Below, piece after piece: positions 49,601 to 63,509 of a DNA stretch of 64,000 bases. Source of the DNA: Trichoplax sp. H2 (lineage: Eukaryota > Placozoa > Uniplacotomia > Trichoplacea). Below the pieces are notes generated by a model. The model did no database searches, was not told the origin of the DNA, and saw only the letters and a list, made by a program, of their open reading frames with translations. The position numbers were made by a program, and so were the translations under genes. Each line of letters opens with the position of its first letter. The first letter of the stretch is position 1. The DNA lies in contig NOWV01000106.1 in assembly GCA_003344405.1 (NCBI GenBank), positions 1-64,000 on the forward strand, given 5' to 3'.

Positions 49601-52600
49601 GAAACTCACTACGATAGTAGTGAGAAAAGCTATAAAGTACTTTGCTTAGAGAAAGCTCTTGAAGGCGGAACGTGTAAGTTATTTCTTTAAAATTTAAGCA
49701 TGACACAAACTAATATTTATTATTTACGCTAAATTTAACACTATCTTTACAATTAAGGATATCTTATAAGATTATTCTTGACAATATTCAAATTTTAATA
49801 ATGTAGAAGTGTGTGTAATGTAATTTTGTGATATATGCTGCTAAGTTATCTCAGCATCCTTTCAGGAGACTTACTCGGTCATTGATTTTGCTGTCCACTC
49901 CGTACTTATAAAATAATAGTTATATTCATTTTATGAAATCAAATTGTTCTTTAAGCTAATGAAGAACTTTGCCCTACTTTACAATCTTGTGATGAATGCA
50001 ATCAGTTTCTTTGGAATGATCCAAGTAAGAGTATATTTATTGAACTATTATTACGTAGCTAACTATAAATTATCAAAAGTAAACTGTAATACTATACTAA
50101 AATAAGTAGGTTCTGTTGATTTAATACCTAGCTAGACGTCGAATAAAATGAAATTGGATTCTATTTTCTATTACTGAAGTTGTGTATTTGTTTATGATGC
50201 AGATAGTAGAAAATGTAAAGGGCTTATAGACGCTTTACTAGATAAATTTACAACAGAGTTAGATTCTAAACATGACAAACCTTTGAGAGTCCTTGTGGTA
50301 AGATCGTTATCTCGTAGAATAGATTAATTTAATGAAATGTACAGTAGTGAAATAAAAATCTGTATAGTATCTAATTGTATATTCACCATTGTATAGGACT
50401 CTATTAGCACTATTTTTACGAAATCTGTACAAATTATAATGAAAGATACGCTATTGCCACTGGTATGATGAAATCCTCAATATTTATGATGTTCAATACT
50501 AAATTTTTATGTAAAACCCTACGTAATGTTTTCATCACATACAGAGAAAATTAGCTAATGAAGACTTAATTATTATGGCAAATTTAAAGTTGGCTTTAGA
50601 GGTAAATCTACTTATGAAATCTATTATCTCATCTACGGCAGTAGTTTGTAACACTTGAATTTCAGGCTTTATACGTATTACCAGAGTAACCTAACTATAA
50701 AGCTGAATCTGTTTTCTAAATCATTTTCTGCAAAACTAACGTTGTACTATCATCTACTTTATTTTTATTAGACCTATATTTTAGATTTTCTATTCGATAA
50801 AATCTTTAAATTTATTTGCTGTTCGACAGAAATTGAGGTAAAAAATTTTTAATCAACCCTCTTCTTAGTCATATTTTAACAAAAATGAATCCTCTTACAT
50901 AACAGGATGTAAATTTTAATAAGCTAACAAGAAACTTAGGAAGCTTACCACTGAACGAAATTGGATTATCTCCTTCCATTCTGTTAGTTGATAATAAAAA
51001 TTGTATTACTTGATCGTAGCCATTTTGTTCTACAACTTATTTTGTTAACGTAATTGGCCCTATTTATGCAAAGAAAGAGTAATATAGCCTCGGCTACTAC
51101 ATTATTGCAAATTTTCTTGCTGTTATCTTTACTCACAGTTAATTTGTTATTACACCTTTTATAGTGCTATGACTGGTGAAGCATTACTACAAATAAATCT
51201 TATTAATAAAGTATGGCTTTATAATTTAAGAATCAAATTTTCTACTTACAGTGACAGGTGCTTACTAGTAAATCACTGCTGACATTACTTTTTATTGATG
51301 ATATTAGTGTCGCACACCGTTAGAAAAAATGTATTGCTTACATAAAACCCTCCAAGCTATTACAACTGCAGCTGGCAGCAATCGAGGTTTCGACATATTT
51401 ACGTATTAGCTAAATATCTTTTGACTTAGTAATATTAATTACTACTCTCTTTTATACTTTAGCGTTAACCACTGACGATTTGCTTCCTATCCTTGTAGCA
51501 GTTATGCTGAAGGCTGAAATACCGAATTGGTAATTTTGTAATATTCCAGCTGTAAGCTGGGAGACCCTGCTAATTAGTAATAACTAATCAACATAAATTT
51601 ATATCCATAGGATTGCCACTATCATTTATATTAAAAATTTTCACTTTTCAAATGCTATGGCAGTGGCTGACGAATTTGCGTAAGAAATAAAAATTATATG
51701 TATTCTTTTTACATTGTTATTGTATATTGAACAATTAATAGCGATATTGTTATTTAAGATCAAATATAATGCAATTGCCAAAGATTAGCAGTTGAGTTAC
51801 CAATTGCATCTTATTTTTGGACAAACAGATTTTGCGTAACATCTATTGAGGCAGCTATGGAACATATCCAAGGAGAATCTATCCGGACCAATCCTACCTG
51901 CAGTAATAATCTTGTACGTAACTATATCGCTTTCCGCTTGAATTATTGCTTGTATTCGATAATTTAATTATACGATTAATAAAACCGAAAAGGAGCCACC
52001 GAAACTAACTAGACTAAATTCAGATAGCAAGAGAGCTTTTGCAACCGATGAGGCACTCTTCGAGGTACGGATCAGTTTATTGCTAGTTGTCAAACTTGCT
52101 AAAGCAAATACTGTATTTAATTATATAATCCCTTCAAAATTATATAAAAAAGACTGTCCAATGTGGAGATACAAGTAAAGTTAAAACTTTACTGGAAGGT
52201 CCTACAAGTTGGAATATACTAGTAGATAAAATGTGTCACCCACTATGTCAGTGTCCAAAATGTGAAGAGCTACAGAAAAGGTACATTAGACTAAAACACA
52301 ATGACCACTAAAATTAGAAAGCAAGTAATAATATACGACTAGAGGTACTAAAAAATTTTTTATTATTAAGTTATGATTCAGATCCGTTAGCTGCTACAGT
52401 TCACTCACGGGATGATCGTGGTAATACTGTGTTGCACGTAGCATCGGAGAATGGTTAGTATTTTTGGTATTGATTGTCTTTGTTACATTATTCATACAAT
52501 CAAAGAAATATTATCCAAGAAAGTTGTATCTTTCAATTATGCATTGCTACTTCTTTCGGATAGGTCACGAGGACATGGTAGATCTGCTACTTAGTTTTGG

Positions 52601-55048
52601 AGCTGAAATTGATTGCACCAATAATAGTGGTTGTACACCACTTCATTTAGCGTGCAAAAGGGATTTTCCGAAGATAGTTGTAAATATTCGATAATGTTGA
52701 TGAAATTTATAATGATATTGAAATCAAAAGTTTATTGATGAAGTTACTTGTTTATGTTCAGAGGCTTTTATGTGAGAAGGGTGCTAGCATGAATGCTGTT
52801 GACAACGATGATTTTACTGCATTACATTTTTGTGCCGAAAATGGCCACGAAGAGGTTAACTTCAGCGTAATACTTACATATACAGTAGTATGCCCTTGAG
52901 ATCTTACTAGATACACAAGAAAGCGCCTGACATTCAGCAGCTTTCTAAATGTCTTGTAATTAATGACTCAAATTTAATAAATGTAACCTAACAAGTGATT
53001 TATATTAGACCGCAAAGGTACTTCTTTTCAACGAATTTAATGGAAAGCGTGCCTCAATTAATACTTCAGATATTAATGGCAATACTCCCTTACATATCGC
53101 AGCTAAATGGGGCTATGGTATCTATTTTATATTTTTCAAACATTACATGCTTCGTTTAATGAATCTCAAGTATTTTTAACCGTAATGTACTATACAATTT
53201 ATCTCTAAATCTTTATACACAATTTATAGCAAACTTAGTTGAACTATTTGTTGAGAATGGAGCTTCTATTGAAGCCAGAAATAATAATATGGAAACAGCA
53301 TTGGACTGCTCTAATCTATCCAAAGTATTCTTTTATCATATTATTACTACACATGTTGACCTATTAAAGTGATGGATACATGTAAATTCTATTTTAGATT
53401 TCCCAGATTATTTCATTAGCAAGATTTGCTCGTAAAAGCTCTAAAGATGTAAGAGTTTTGCTGTTATGATAGTAAATCTTATTATATTGAGATCCTTCCA
53501 ATAGGTCTAAGTGAATGTAACGATCTCCTCCACTTCATAGGATGTATACAGGTCATTAGCATCTTCAAATGTAGCATCTGCAATGCCTAGCGTATCTAGC
53601 AAGCAAGATTCAGATGATCGTCGTGCTAAACAGGTTTGATACATAGATATACTCTAATTTAAATCCTATTACTACACGTAACAACATTTTTATATTATAG
53701 ATCAAGCAACTCTTCATGGCTATTGCTGATGACGATATTGAAATGGTAATTACCAATATTCGTCATACTATGTATGCATATATAAATTTAGATTAAGATG
53801 TTATCTATCTTTAGGTGCGCTTTATTTTCGGTTGGAGTTCTAATACTCCACAGAAAGAAGTCGTAGATAAAAAGAAAGCATGTCATCCACTATGTCAGTG
53901 TTCAGAATGTAGTCAAAATAACGTAAGCATGATAGCATAACTTGGAAATATAACCTGTATCAACAATGAATCTACCTTAGAATATCGTTACTACTACTGT
54001 ACTAGTAGAAGTTTTATGTTCTTTTTTTTCATCCAATCTTTTAGAAATCTAGTAGTGATCGGTCTGTTCTTACAACTACTTCCACCGATGTTAAAGGTTA
54101 TACGTCTTTGCATATGGCTGCAATTTATGGAAAATCTGAAATTGCTGCTATACTTCTGCGAGAAGGGGGTGCAAATTGTAATGTTAAAACTAAGGTTGAG
54201 CTTTTAACTCCCTTGCATCTTGCATGCCAATGGAATCACGTTAATGTAGGTTTCATGTTTCTAATTGGTTTTACAGAAATAAATAAGGACTATTTTGGAT
54301 ACTGTACTATACTTTACCAGAATTACACTTATTCTCTTTCTTTCGGTATCTAGGCAATATCGATCTTATTAGAGCATCAAGCTAGGATAAATGCTAAGAA
54401 TGTACAAGGGAATACCCCTCTGCACCTTTGCAGTGCAAATGGTCACATCGATGCTTCATTAATTCTTTTAAGCGTGAGTAAAGTCATTGGATACGTACTG
54501 AAAAACGTATCAGCTAAACAAATGCTAAATTAACCAACAAAACGTTTTTCTATTTCAATCCAGCATGATGCCTATGTTAATGTCAAGAATTATCAAGGAG
54601 ATACACCATTACACCTCGCCTCTCGGTACTGGTGATATAGTCCTTGTATATTTATAACCCTGAGATTTACGTCTAGCTAGTAGAAACTGATTCTTATTAT
54701 TCGCTAAATGAAGGTGGAATCACGCGGCATTGGCAAATCTGCTGCTTGATTACGGCGCATCACCTACTATAAAAAACAACATGCAGCTAACACCTTTGCA
54801 ATGTGCTAAGGTATAGTTTAATATACTTACACTTAATTGTACTCGTTATTCGTACACAACATAGTCGATATTTTAAAGATTTTGAAATCTAAAGATATAC
54901 ACTGAATGTTGCTGTAACAGAAATTGCATTTGTATGCCTCTTATTGTAGGATAATGAAGTACTACAATCACTAACAAAGGCTAAACCCAAGGAAGTAAAC
55001 GGAAACGTAGATCGCTTAAAAATTATTGACAGCACTCCAGACGGATAA
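46656..55048 (+). CDS. ANKRD27: VARP: ankyrin-repeat and VPS9-domain protein
   Basis: I joined 31 exons: 46656-46754, 48496-48615, 49383-49442, 49583-49673, 49956-50024, 50203-50297, 50397-50462, 50545-50601, 50772-50837, 50906-50982, 51165-51210, 51308-51386, 51463-51529, 51611-51679, 51829-51913, 51993-52064, 52153-52280, 52371-52453, 52564-52679, 52762-52854, 53009-53117, 53230-53324, 53399-53449, 53541-53633, 53701-53745, 53815-53922, 54045-54245, 54354-54473, 54564-54625, 54714-54810 and 54950-55048; 905 residues in one frame (human 1050). The N-terminus (YDEDLFDNPFYKAI) and ILFEET block match VARP. The VPS9 domain, a Rab21 exchange factor module, includes TTDDLLPIL and KAEIPNW. Two ankyrin blocks follow, each preceded by CHPLCQC..C (C434-C443, C700-C709), the zinc microdomains that bind retromer VPS29 in human VARP. 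It acts on endosomes. Exons 5, 16 and 24 have the least certain borders. Confidence 0.92.
47390..48090. repeat. Degenerate tandem array inside ANKRD27 intron 1
   Basis: Blocks like ACTCGTAAGGACTCTTATTG begin near 47660, 47782, 47909 and 48029. Each is followed by AACTCTTTGACTTT, CAGTCAAAGCAAAAAATTAG and a GACAAT...AGTCTT block. Spacing is about 120-130 bp, and earlier, more decayed copies extend back to about 47400. Intron 1 (46755-48495) is by far the longest intron of this gene. Confidence 0.7.
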
Positions 55049-55870
55049 ATTTTATCCCTTGTAGCAAAATGTAAGACTAAAATAATTACAATTAATCACC
55101 AAGACAATTGTAACCTAAAGCTTTAAAAGATAAACATTACAATAGATTGAATACAATAGTGAAATTCTCGCTAATTCAATGATGATAAAGTTTAATATGA
55201 TAAGTACTGCATTGTCCTTAATGAATATTGCATCGTAAAATCACATTTTGTGACGAAATCTATAATACTACATGTCTGTATACATGATGAAAATATTTTG
55301 CGTAGATACGATTATATTATTAGCTATAAGCTATAATGTAAAAAACTCACAAGTTTTTTATACTCAAAGGTATTTTGAAATAGCGTACTGTCCGAACTTA
55401 GCTCAGTTAAACGACTAAACTTTCACTTTATGTACTTATGATTCTGCTTAAATTTTACTGTATGTAATAAGCAGTATATCATCGTTTACCGGTATTTGAG
55501 CTAGAATACTTGCAGTAATATTGAGTTTCCACAAACTACCTTTAGTTGAAATCAATAAAATTTTAAACCAACAATTCTATCAACTGAATATATCAAGTTT
55601 AGCAATTGCGATGAGAGCATACATGTACAATGATTTGGTTTCAATTTGAACATATTTATTAACTTTCCATTGCATTATATCACCGTGATATCGATACCAA
55701 AATTGTAAAATCATAACATTTAATGCTATAAAATGGTTAACAGGATACGATACCCAGTTGATTTCTAGCTCATATTCATCATTCTAATAAATTCGATTGC
55801 ATAATTTAAAATTTATCTTTGAGCAATATCTACTGTACAATGTCTGTGTTTACTGATACCACCCGTCCAT
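55049..55870. other. Convergent 3' region between ANKRD27 and CNOT10
   Basis: 822 bp between two stop codons, expected to carry both 3' UTRs. Plain AT-rich sequence; I see no gene or repeat. An AATAAAAT motif near 55555 is the best plus-strand polyadenylation candidate. Confidence 0.5.
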
Positions 55871-58800
55871 TTAACTATTTCGTATATTCTTACTACCATT
55901 ATTTCTTTGAAACGGATATAACTGCTGACGTTTGAGGACTTCCAATGCAGAAGCCACATTACCTACCAATTATAAATTCACGAATAGTCAAACGTTAGGG
56001 TAATTTCCTTACGAGAGTAAAGTAATTCAATGTATTTACCATTTGCAAGCTCAATATAGATCGAAATCAGAACAGCTCCAGGTATGTGCTCTTTTTCTAG
56101 CCGAAGTACTGATGCCTTAGAAGGCATCACGATCAATGCAATGATTCAATTAGAAACTATTTTGCAGAATGTTATTTCAAAGATCCAAAAGTACCTGTTC
56201 TATACACTTCCGGGCTTTCTCTGGCTTTCTCTGCAAGCAATATGCACTGGCTAAATTGACAAACATTAATGCACGAGCAGATTCTATTGTTCTAGGAAAT
56301 TTGTGTCGTGTTGCTGCTAAGAAAAGGCAATAAATTATTACCAAGTAATCAACATTAACATAGCAATAGTATAAAGTTGACGATGATACCTGAGCTAATG
56401 TTATCGGCTTCAGTCTTATTTTCTATAGAATATCCAAAATAGTCATTCATTCATTATTGATATTATGCCAGAACACCGTGTAGAGTTTACTCTGCGAAAT
56501 GTATACAGAAATGGGCTATTTAGCTATTGAAATAATTTACAATACCTGACGTTGTTTCGGGTTGTGTTGAAAATGAACAAGAGATATCAGTAATTGTTTC
56601 CGGCGATAAATGCTGTACTGCCTCATCAATTTTATTCAAACGTATTAACGCTTCTGCTGCGTACATATGACCCAGATATCTAAGCAAAAGTAATAGAACG
56701 TTAGGCATTGCCGGTACAACCAATATAACGCCGAGTACACTAAATACCTATATAATCCAGGTAGAGAAGGCAAGGCAAGTAACTCTTTACTACGTTCTAA
56801 AGCTAAGACAAGTTCTCCCAATTGCAACGAAACGAATGCAATGGCAGCAAGAATTGCATACCTTTAAACATAAATATGTAACTCAGGTGTTGTGTAATAA
56901 CGTACTTTGGATACTGTAGTAAGAAAATAAAATTATCCTTTCGTACCTTAGCGCAATGATGTCATGCGCATTCATTCCAGCAGCGGAAGGGGAAAAGTAA
57001 ACTTTTGCCCTTCTGGTATTATAAATATAGTAAAACAGTAAATGTATTTGAGAACGTCTAGACATCTAACAGAACTTCATAAATATTGATCATAAGTAGC
57101 CGAATCGCATTAGATAGGCATCAGAGTTGGTGACACTTACGACCGTGAATTGTCGTTCCTTTGTATCGCTTGATCATTATTATTATAATTTACACTTGAT
57201 AACAAGAGCAACGCATTTTTTAAACATGGAAGAGCAAATTTCAATGACGGTTCAGGATTAGCAACAGAAATACCATGGGAAGGAGGCCTAAGAAATACAT
57301 CTCGTATTATAATCTAATCTATAATAATTCCACAGTATGTAATACCCAAATTAAATATCATTTTACTATGTCAACCTACAAATATCTATACGAATAATCT
57401 GCAGTAGGTTTTAAGACTGTTTTTTGATGTTGGCCAACTCCTACAACAGTGCTGACTATATAACTCTTATTTTGAGCTTTGGCAGCAATTTCTTCTTCAC
57501 CCTAATGAATGACAAGCGTTAGTATCAAAGTATACATGTTCAATAACAACGATCTCTAAATAGTTTTCTATCAAAAATTGAACAAAAGTAGTATTGTCGC
57601 TTACCATACGGTATGCGCTAATACAGCATTCAGCTATACGAAACCAATATTTTGGATCAGTGTTGAAGGCTTGCATACACTGGATTAAAGCTTCGAATCC
57701 CGGAAGAGGCCGATTAGAAAACAGTAATTCAATACCAATATTATACAAAAGTTCATAGTGACGATTTAAAGCTTGGACCGCTGATAGACTATTAATGTTA
57801 CCTATATAGAGAAACAATAGCAAAAAAGCTAAAATCAGCAAAATAAGTTTATTTTAGGATATGGGGTATGTAAACAGATATTTTAAATACTAACCACTAT
57901 CATTGGGCTTTTGTATACATTCCTCATTGACATTCATTGCCTTCTTACAGTATAAAGCAGCCAAATTATGCTTCTTCATCTGATGATGAATGCATCCAAG
58001 GTTATTATAATACATCACTATTAATTCATTGCTGTCAAGACGCGGTGAACTGTTCAATATTTTGATAGATTTTCGATAATTCTTTCGTAAATATTCAAAA
58101 TTACTCTTCAGGAAATGGGCTGTTGGTGTCTAATTTAAAAAATTGGGTAAAGCGAACGCAAAAATAAAAAAGACGTTAGACGATTCGAGAAATGATCGCA
58201 ATTGATATCACACTAATTTGTTAATTGAACTTACAACAGGAGTGGAGCTCATCAGAATTTTAATTTCTCTCTTACATAATTTAAGAGGTCCATTTAAAAG
58301 GTGTAATCGGGCCTTATACTATAGCATTAGATTTAAAAATGCTCCAATATCAAAATCTCTGTAATCGCAGTACCAATTAGGTTAATATACTAACTACTAT
58401 TATAATAAAATAACAAACCTGATTAAACTTCATTTGTAAGCTTTCTGATTGTAAACCGTGCTTTGTTCCACCGCCCACTGTGAAAAAGGTCTGAAACGAA
58501 GCAAAAGAAAAATTTTCAACTTAGCTTACAGTATCCTAAACTCTTGCATCATATCCATAACCATCATAATCGGTATAAAGTAAAGCTATTATTACTACAA
58601 CCTCAGATTTTTCATGATGTTGATTTGTTGATCCTTTTTCGCTAGAGGTAATCATTTTTTCAATATATGCTAGTTTCTCACCGGCCATATTTGCCTGAAA
58701 GTCAATGAATACCTTTAAAATTTTTGTTAAAAAATTTCTGAAAGAATCTTTCCTTAAATTTAATGTATGCTTAAGTTGATAAGGCGTTGATGTTTACTCA

Positions 58801-61800
58801 GTTGCAGTGATAGTAGTTATAAATTATACTCGGATTTTTATTTCATAAATAGGTTCATTTAGTTACAATACTGTCACGAAATACAACCTAAGGATATGTT
58901 ATATTCGATTGCAGTAAAAAATAGCATATAGCGCATAAAATAATACTTTATATCATACCTGCCGTGTTGCAAAACTTAAGTCTGCAGCAAGAAAACAAAT
59001 CTTACAGGCTAGATTTTCGTCTAAAATTTTAAAAGTACATTTTACAGTAACGATTAGTATATATATATATATATAAGAGTATATCTGCGTAATTCAAAAT
59101 TACATGTATATTATTGATTGCTGTAAATAGTAACAGAAATAAATATCTACTGGATGATAGTAGTAATATTGACAAGTATCATGTCTCAAGATAATTGGAT
59201 CCTTTTATTCATTCATTTACCTAAGGGTTCAATAATTTTGAATAAACCTTCGATAATATCAGAAGCTTTTTCGTATTGTCTAAACTGTTGGATATTAAAT
59301 ATCAAATCATTTAGATTAACGTTAATACAAAAGCAGGTATGAAGAGTTGTTTTACGATAATAATAAAAAAAGCCTCACAAAATAGAGAATTAAAGCTTTA
59401 TTGTAGTTTAAAGCAGCCTGATCAAATTCATCCACACTATCTTGATCTTCACCATTTTCACCTGAAAACTAAATAACGACAACAAATTACTCCTCAAAAA
59501 ATGTTCTGGTCCAAGCTAATTATTTAACCGACTATTGTAAAGGTGTCGTTTTGCAGCGAAATATTATCTTGCTTAATGTAAGAATTAAGGCTATTGACCT
59601 ATTATTAACTGTCAAGTTTTACGTCTCTACCCAAGCTATAGTACAGTATCAGATGCCTCGATGATACATTAAAGTTTTATTTTTACTAAAAATCAACGAC
59701 AAAATCGAAGAGTAATAAGATGATTGATCATATAATCATTCTAGAACCAAAACTGTACTTCAGCTCACGCCGTCAGTACAATTTCATAATTACAATCAAT
59801 CAACGACTAAAATTAATCTTATGTCATGAAGAAGTATATAATGTATGTATTTTAACGGCAAATACTATTGGATACCGTTGCAGTACGACAGGAAAACAAT
59901 CACTAGTTTTACTAATACGACAGTGGAGTACGATATCTTTACGATATCATCATCAACACGTGCATCTTCAAACTTGTAATCTCTTAAATAACTAGTTTGC
60001 TAGATTTCCATGTAATCTTTGTACTTAAATATTGGATATCATAAGATTACTGAAGTCATCGTCAATCGCATTAACATTTCTTTGCAGATACTAAACACCT
60101 AAAATATAGTATGATGACTACATAGTAGTGACTATAGCTATTAGTTGCTTTTAAGATTATATGCAATTATACATTGAAAATTGCAATAGGCGGCGGTTAT
60201 ACGTTAAGGTAGAGGAAGCATAGTGTTTTATAAAGTAGTCCATATAACCCTTAACAAAAAAGACCACATTTATTATTCTATTTTAACTGCTCACAAAAAT
60301 GTTAATGCATAGTAAGTATACCACAGCACATAAGATATATCTTGCATCGATCTAAGCATCTAAGTTTTGCATAAATACTGTCGCTATAGTAATAATTTGC
60401 AATTTATGTATCAATAGTACATGTTTATGGTAAATTGGCAATGCAAGACTCGTACGTATGTTATATACTGTACACAGTAGAGTAGAGTAGTGTAGTATGG
60501 CATTAGCCTTTTATCTAGTCGTTGTACAATGCTTAAATTACGGCATAAATTAGTATTGCACTACGAAAAAAGCAGCGTTAAGCATATACGAGTAAATAGA
60601 CTTGAAGGAAACGGCTACTCAGCAGTCTTGCAGATGGGTGTATCAGATTAACCTTCTAAGCGATTTATGACCTGGTCATATTGTACAAGAGCCAATGTAT
60701 GACTGAGTACAGTATAGTACAAGCGGATAGATTTTTAAAGTCCATATTGTGCGAGGACCCACAATCAACGGGTTATGTTGAAGCATGTTAAATCAAATAT
60801 CGCTTTTAGATGACAATTTAATTACCATAAATGATACCTGAAAGCAGTGATCATGTAGACTATCTCGATGTACGCGTAATTACTACTGTTTTTGATCATA
60901 CAAAGACGAATTAACTAACCCACGTGGGTAAAAACTCATAACGAGGCTACATACAATAATAGTGCAATAATTAGTTTGTGAGCCCTATCAAGATTAGTTT
61001 ATACTATTGACGATGGTATTTTATCACTGCACAAATGCGGTCGTTTATCCTAAATCACTGAAGTATAATTATTCCAACAAGTAAAACACACATGACTATT
61101 TAACATAATTAGTATGTATATTCGTATAAGACAGTCAAGTAATAAGCACACATGTCACGCCGAGTGTACGTCTAACTCCTGTTTGTATTTTTAAAAATTT
61201 AAGCCAAATACAGTATATAAACAATCAAAATTTTGAGTAGTATCACGTTTATTTCGATGTAGGTCATGTAAAGTGATACAACGGTTATCATGGCTGTTGT
61301 TATAAAAAAAAAGTACACGTACCAATTGGTAATAGTACCTAATCGTGCAATATTAATTGACAATTGAATAGTTTCAACTTTGCGATCATGGATCAATCTA
61401 TCACTGACTGCATGGTATGGGTATATATATCTATTCTAGTTTGTTTGCCGGCACAGTACTGTACTGGCACAATAATTCCTTCATCTTACCTGAATTAAGA
61501 CACTGTCGAAGACTTTTGTTAATTCATCCAATTTGGTACAGCTAGATTTATAGAATTGAGCGACTCCTAGATTGTGACAGACTTTGGGATCATTTTGACG
61601 AATTTCTAACAATTCATTGATTGTTCGTAAACATTCTTCATATTTACGAGAATGAAATTGTAAGAGCGCCTTTTGAGCTAATACTCTTTCATCGTCTATT
61701 CAATCATATAGAAAAGAATATGATAATTTAGTCGAGGAAATAGCCTCAATTCAATTACCCTTTTACAGTAGTCAAGTGTCTAAATTGAGTGAATAGAACT

Positions 61801-62480
61801 GATGTTAACATAGTATCCCCCCCAAAATACTGAAAGTCAATAGAAGCTAGCGGCGCAAAAATAATCAATCACCTAATTCCATTTTCATCGATACTCTATA
61901 ATAGCTAGAATTGTAGCGATGATATTGTATAGAAATAGATACCTACTGCCTATTCTAGAGTTAAGAATATTGCATCAAGATGGACTTCTCGTATATATAG
62001 CTAGTAAGCGGTGACCTTATCTTCATTTATCTATGATATAGGTCTGACTACCATAGGTAATAAGCGTATCTTGCACGTTGTCTCTAGACTGTACTGTCTC
62101 TGTACAGTATCGCTTTGCTAATAGTCACTATCCAAAGACTAAAAAAGTACGTCTATGTCGATGACATTGGTTTCTATGCTGATTTCGATACTCATGCAAA
62201 CACAGTATAACAGACAAGTATTTCTATTTTAGGGTATTCATGTTATAATGGCACTAGAGCTAAAAAAAATTCATAAGGAAACGTGAATAAGCTCTCGATT
62301 CGTCTAGCTAAGGTAAATACTATACACCGCATGACATTTCATTGACAAAATACACAAGGAATTGACAGTGTTTTTTTTTTAAAGTTAATCAAATTTACCC
62401 GAGGCGAGAATTCCATTGGAAGAACGATCATTTTTGCCTTCTTTATGGTCTTCGCTATTAGCTTTAATACTTTCACTCAT
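55871..62480 (-). CDS. CNOT10: CCR4-NOT transcription complex subunit 10
   Basis: Eighteen exons: 62480-62399, 61695-61490, 59468-59379, 59284-59221, 59020-58959, 58694-58602, 58490-58419, 58312-58235, 58129-57895, 57801-57605, 57501-57380, 57287-57141, 57012-56947, 56861-56748, 56679-56546, 56316-56195, 56115-56040 and 55962-55871; 683 residues (human 744), with all phases consistent. CNOT10 is a TPR scaffold that, with CNOT11, docks on the N-terminus of CNOT1 in the deadenylase complex. Matching blocks include FLKSNFEYLRKNYRKSIKIL, ALNRHYELLYNIGIELL, RYLGHMYAAEALIRLNKIDE and NLASAYCLQRKPEKARKC. The start lies before an acidic, Ser-rich leader as in the family. Intron 2 (59469-61489) is the longest and shows nothing coding. 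Donors after 57895 (GTTAGT) and 58602 (GTTGTA) are unusual. Confidence 0.94.
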
Positions 62481-62834
62481 GCTCAAGTTAGTCAATATAG
62501 TTTACTCTTAATAAAAAAACGATTTTAATTCAATATTTTATGGTGGCTTGGATCACCACACAGCCAAGTTTTCGTTGTTACGTCGAATCGTAGAGGAAGA
62601 CGAAGGCGTGCTATCGAACGCAAGCGCGTGTATCGTACACAGGCGTATGAGGTGAAGGAACTTCAGGTACAGTACAGTACGTACTGGACGATGTTTCGAA
62701 AGCTTCTAGCTAGATGAAAACATTACAGTACTGTACAGTACAGTACAGTACAACTACGGTACAGTATTGTACAGTACTGTACAGTACTGTACTGTACACC
62801 AGCGTTTTCTCTCTTTTAGGTGTCCTCACTGTAC
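62347..62834 (+). repeat. Left copy of the duplicated CNOT10 5' end (as far as it can be compared)
   Basis: Matches 63530-64000. The match is expected to run on to the gap at 63510, but the window ends first. The GTAC array inside differs in length between the copies. Confidence 0.9.
62564..62666 (+). other. Candidate Arg-rich exon opposite the CNOT10 upstream region
   Basis: A 103-bp stretch is bounded by ACACAG at its left and CTTCAG/GTACAG at its right, like an internal exon. One frame is open and encodes SNRRGRRRRAIERKR followed by VYRTQAYEVKELQ, which has the composition of a bZIP basic region. It is identical in the second copy after gap 3 (about 63748-63850). It could equally be non-coding first-exon or promoter sequence of CNOT10. 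No further exons were found because the GTAC array follows. Confidence 0.25.
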
Positions 62835-62945
62835 CGTACCGTACTGTACTGTACTGTACTGTACTGTACAGCAATCTACAGTACAGTACAGTACTATCTG
62901 TGACTTACTGTACTGTACTGTACAGTACAGTATGAGTAATATTGA
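62660..62945. repeat. GTAC-W palindromic array upstream of CNOT10
   Basis: Runs of GTACAGTACAGTAC and GTACTGTACTGTAC fill 62715-62800 and 62830-62935, starting about 180 bp before the CNOT10 start codon. In the second copy (63848-63966) the first run is visibly shorter, so the array is length-variable. Confidence 0.9.
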
Positions 62946-63509
62946 GTACTGTATGTCTGAGCGGGACTGGATCGGGATTGACCGGATCGGTATCATTGGT
63001 CTAGAACTGCAGTAGACCTCAATGCTCCAATGCCCATTGACAAAGGCTACAAACACTCGAACAAGTTCAGTGCTGGTACAGTACTTGCATTTGAGTGTTA
63101 CCAATAGTGCAATTACAGCTACGTTGGTCTTTGTCTCGTCAACTTGCAGTATTGCATTGGCGCCAATAACATGATGGCAATGATGTTGCAGTCTAAACAA
63201 TAAGTTCTATACCAGGCACTACTGACAAGGAAGAGAGTACAGTACAGTAGTAAAAATAAGAGGCCGACTATTTTGCTGGTCATCTCAGCTAAACCGTATA
63301 TCTGAAAGGATAAACTGGACCACTATCCATCATCTTCATCCTGTTTGCTGATTTTGTACAGTGCATGACTGTAGAATAACCAGAAAAGTGATAATCCCCT
63401 TATTATTTTGCACTGAATCTACTGTACGGTGTACGGCAGTACAGTATCACTTCCACGATTGCTCTATCCTCGTCTTTATCATGGTACCGTGCTGATGTCT
63501 GTCCATCCA

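Noticed and set aside
49338-49706. 122-codon minus-strand frame
   Set aside because: It is antisense to ANKRD27 exons 3-4 and their intron, which has few stops on either strand.
50666-50685. Possible 9- or 20-bp microexon in ANKRD27 (ALY / ALYVLPE)
   Set aside because: Joining exon 8 directly to 50772 gives LALETYILDFLFDKIF, which aligns with the VARP family without a gap; including the microexon adds residues and the 20-bp version breaks the frame.
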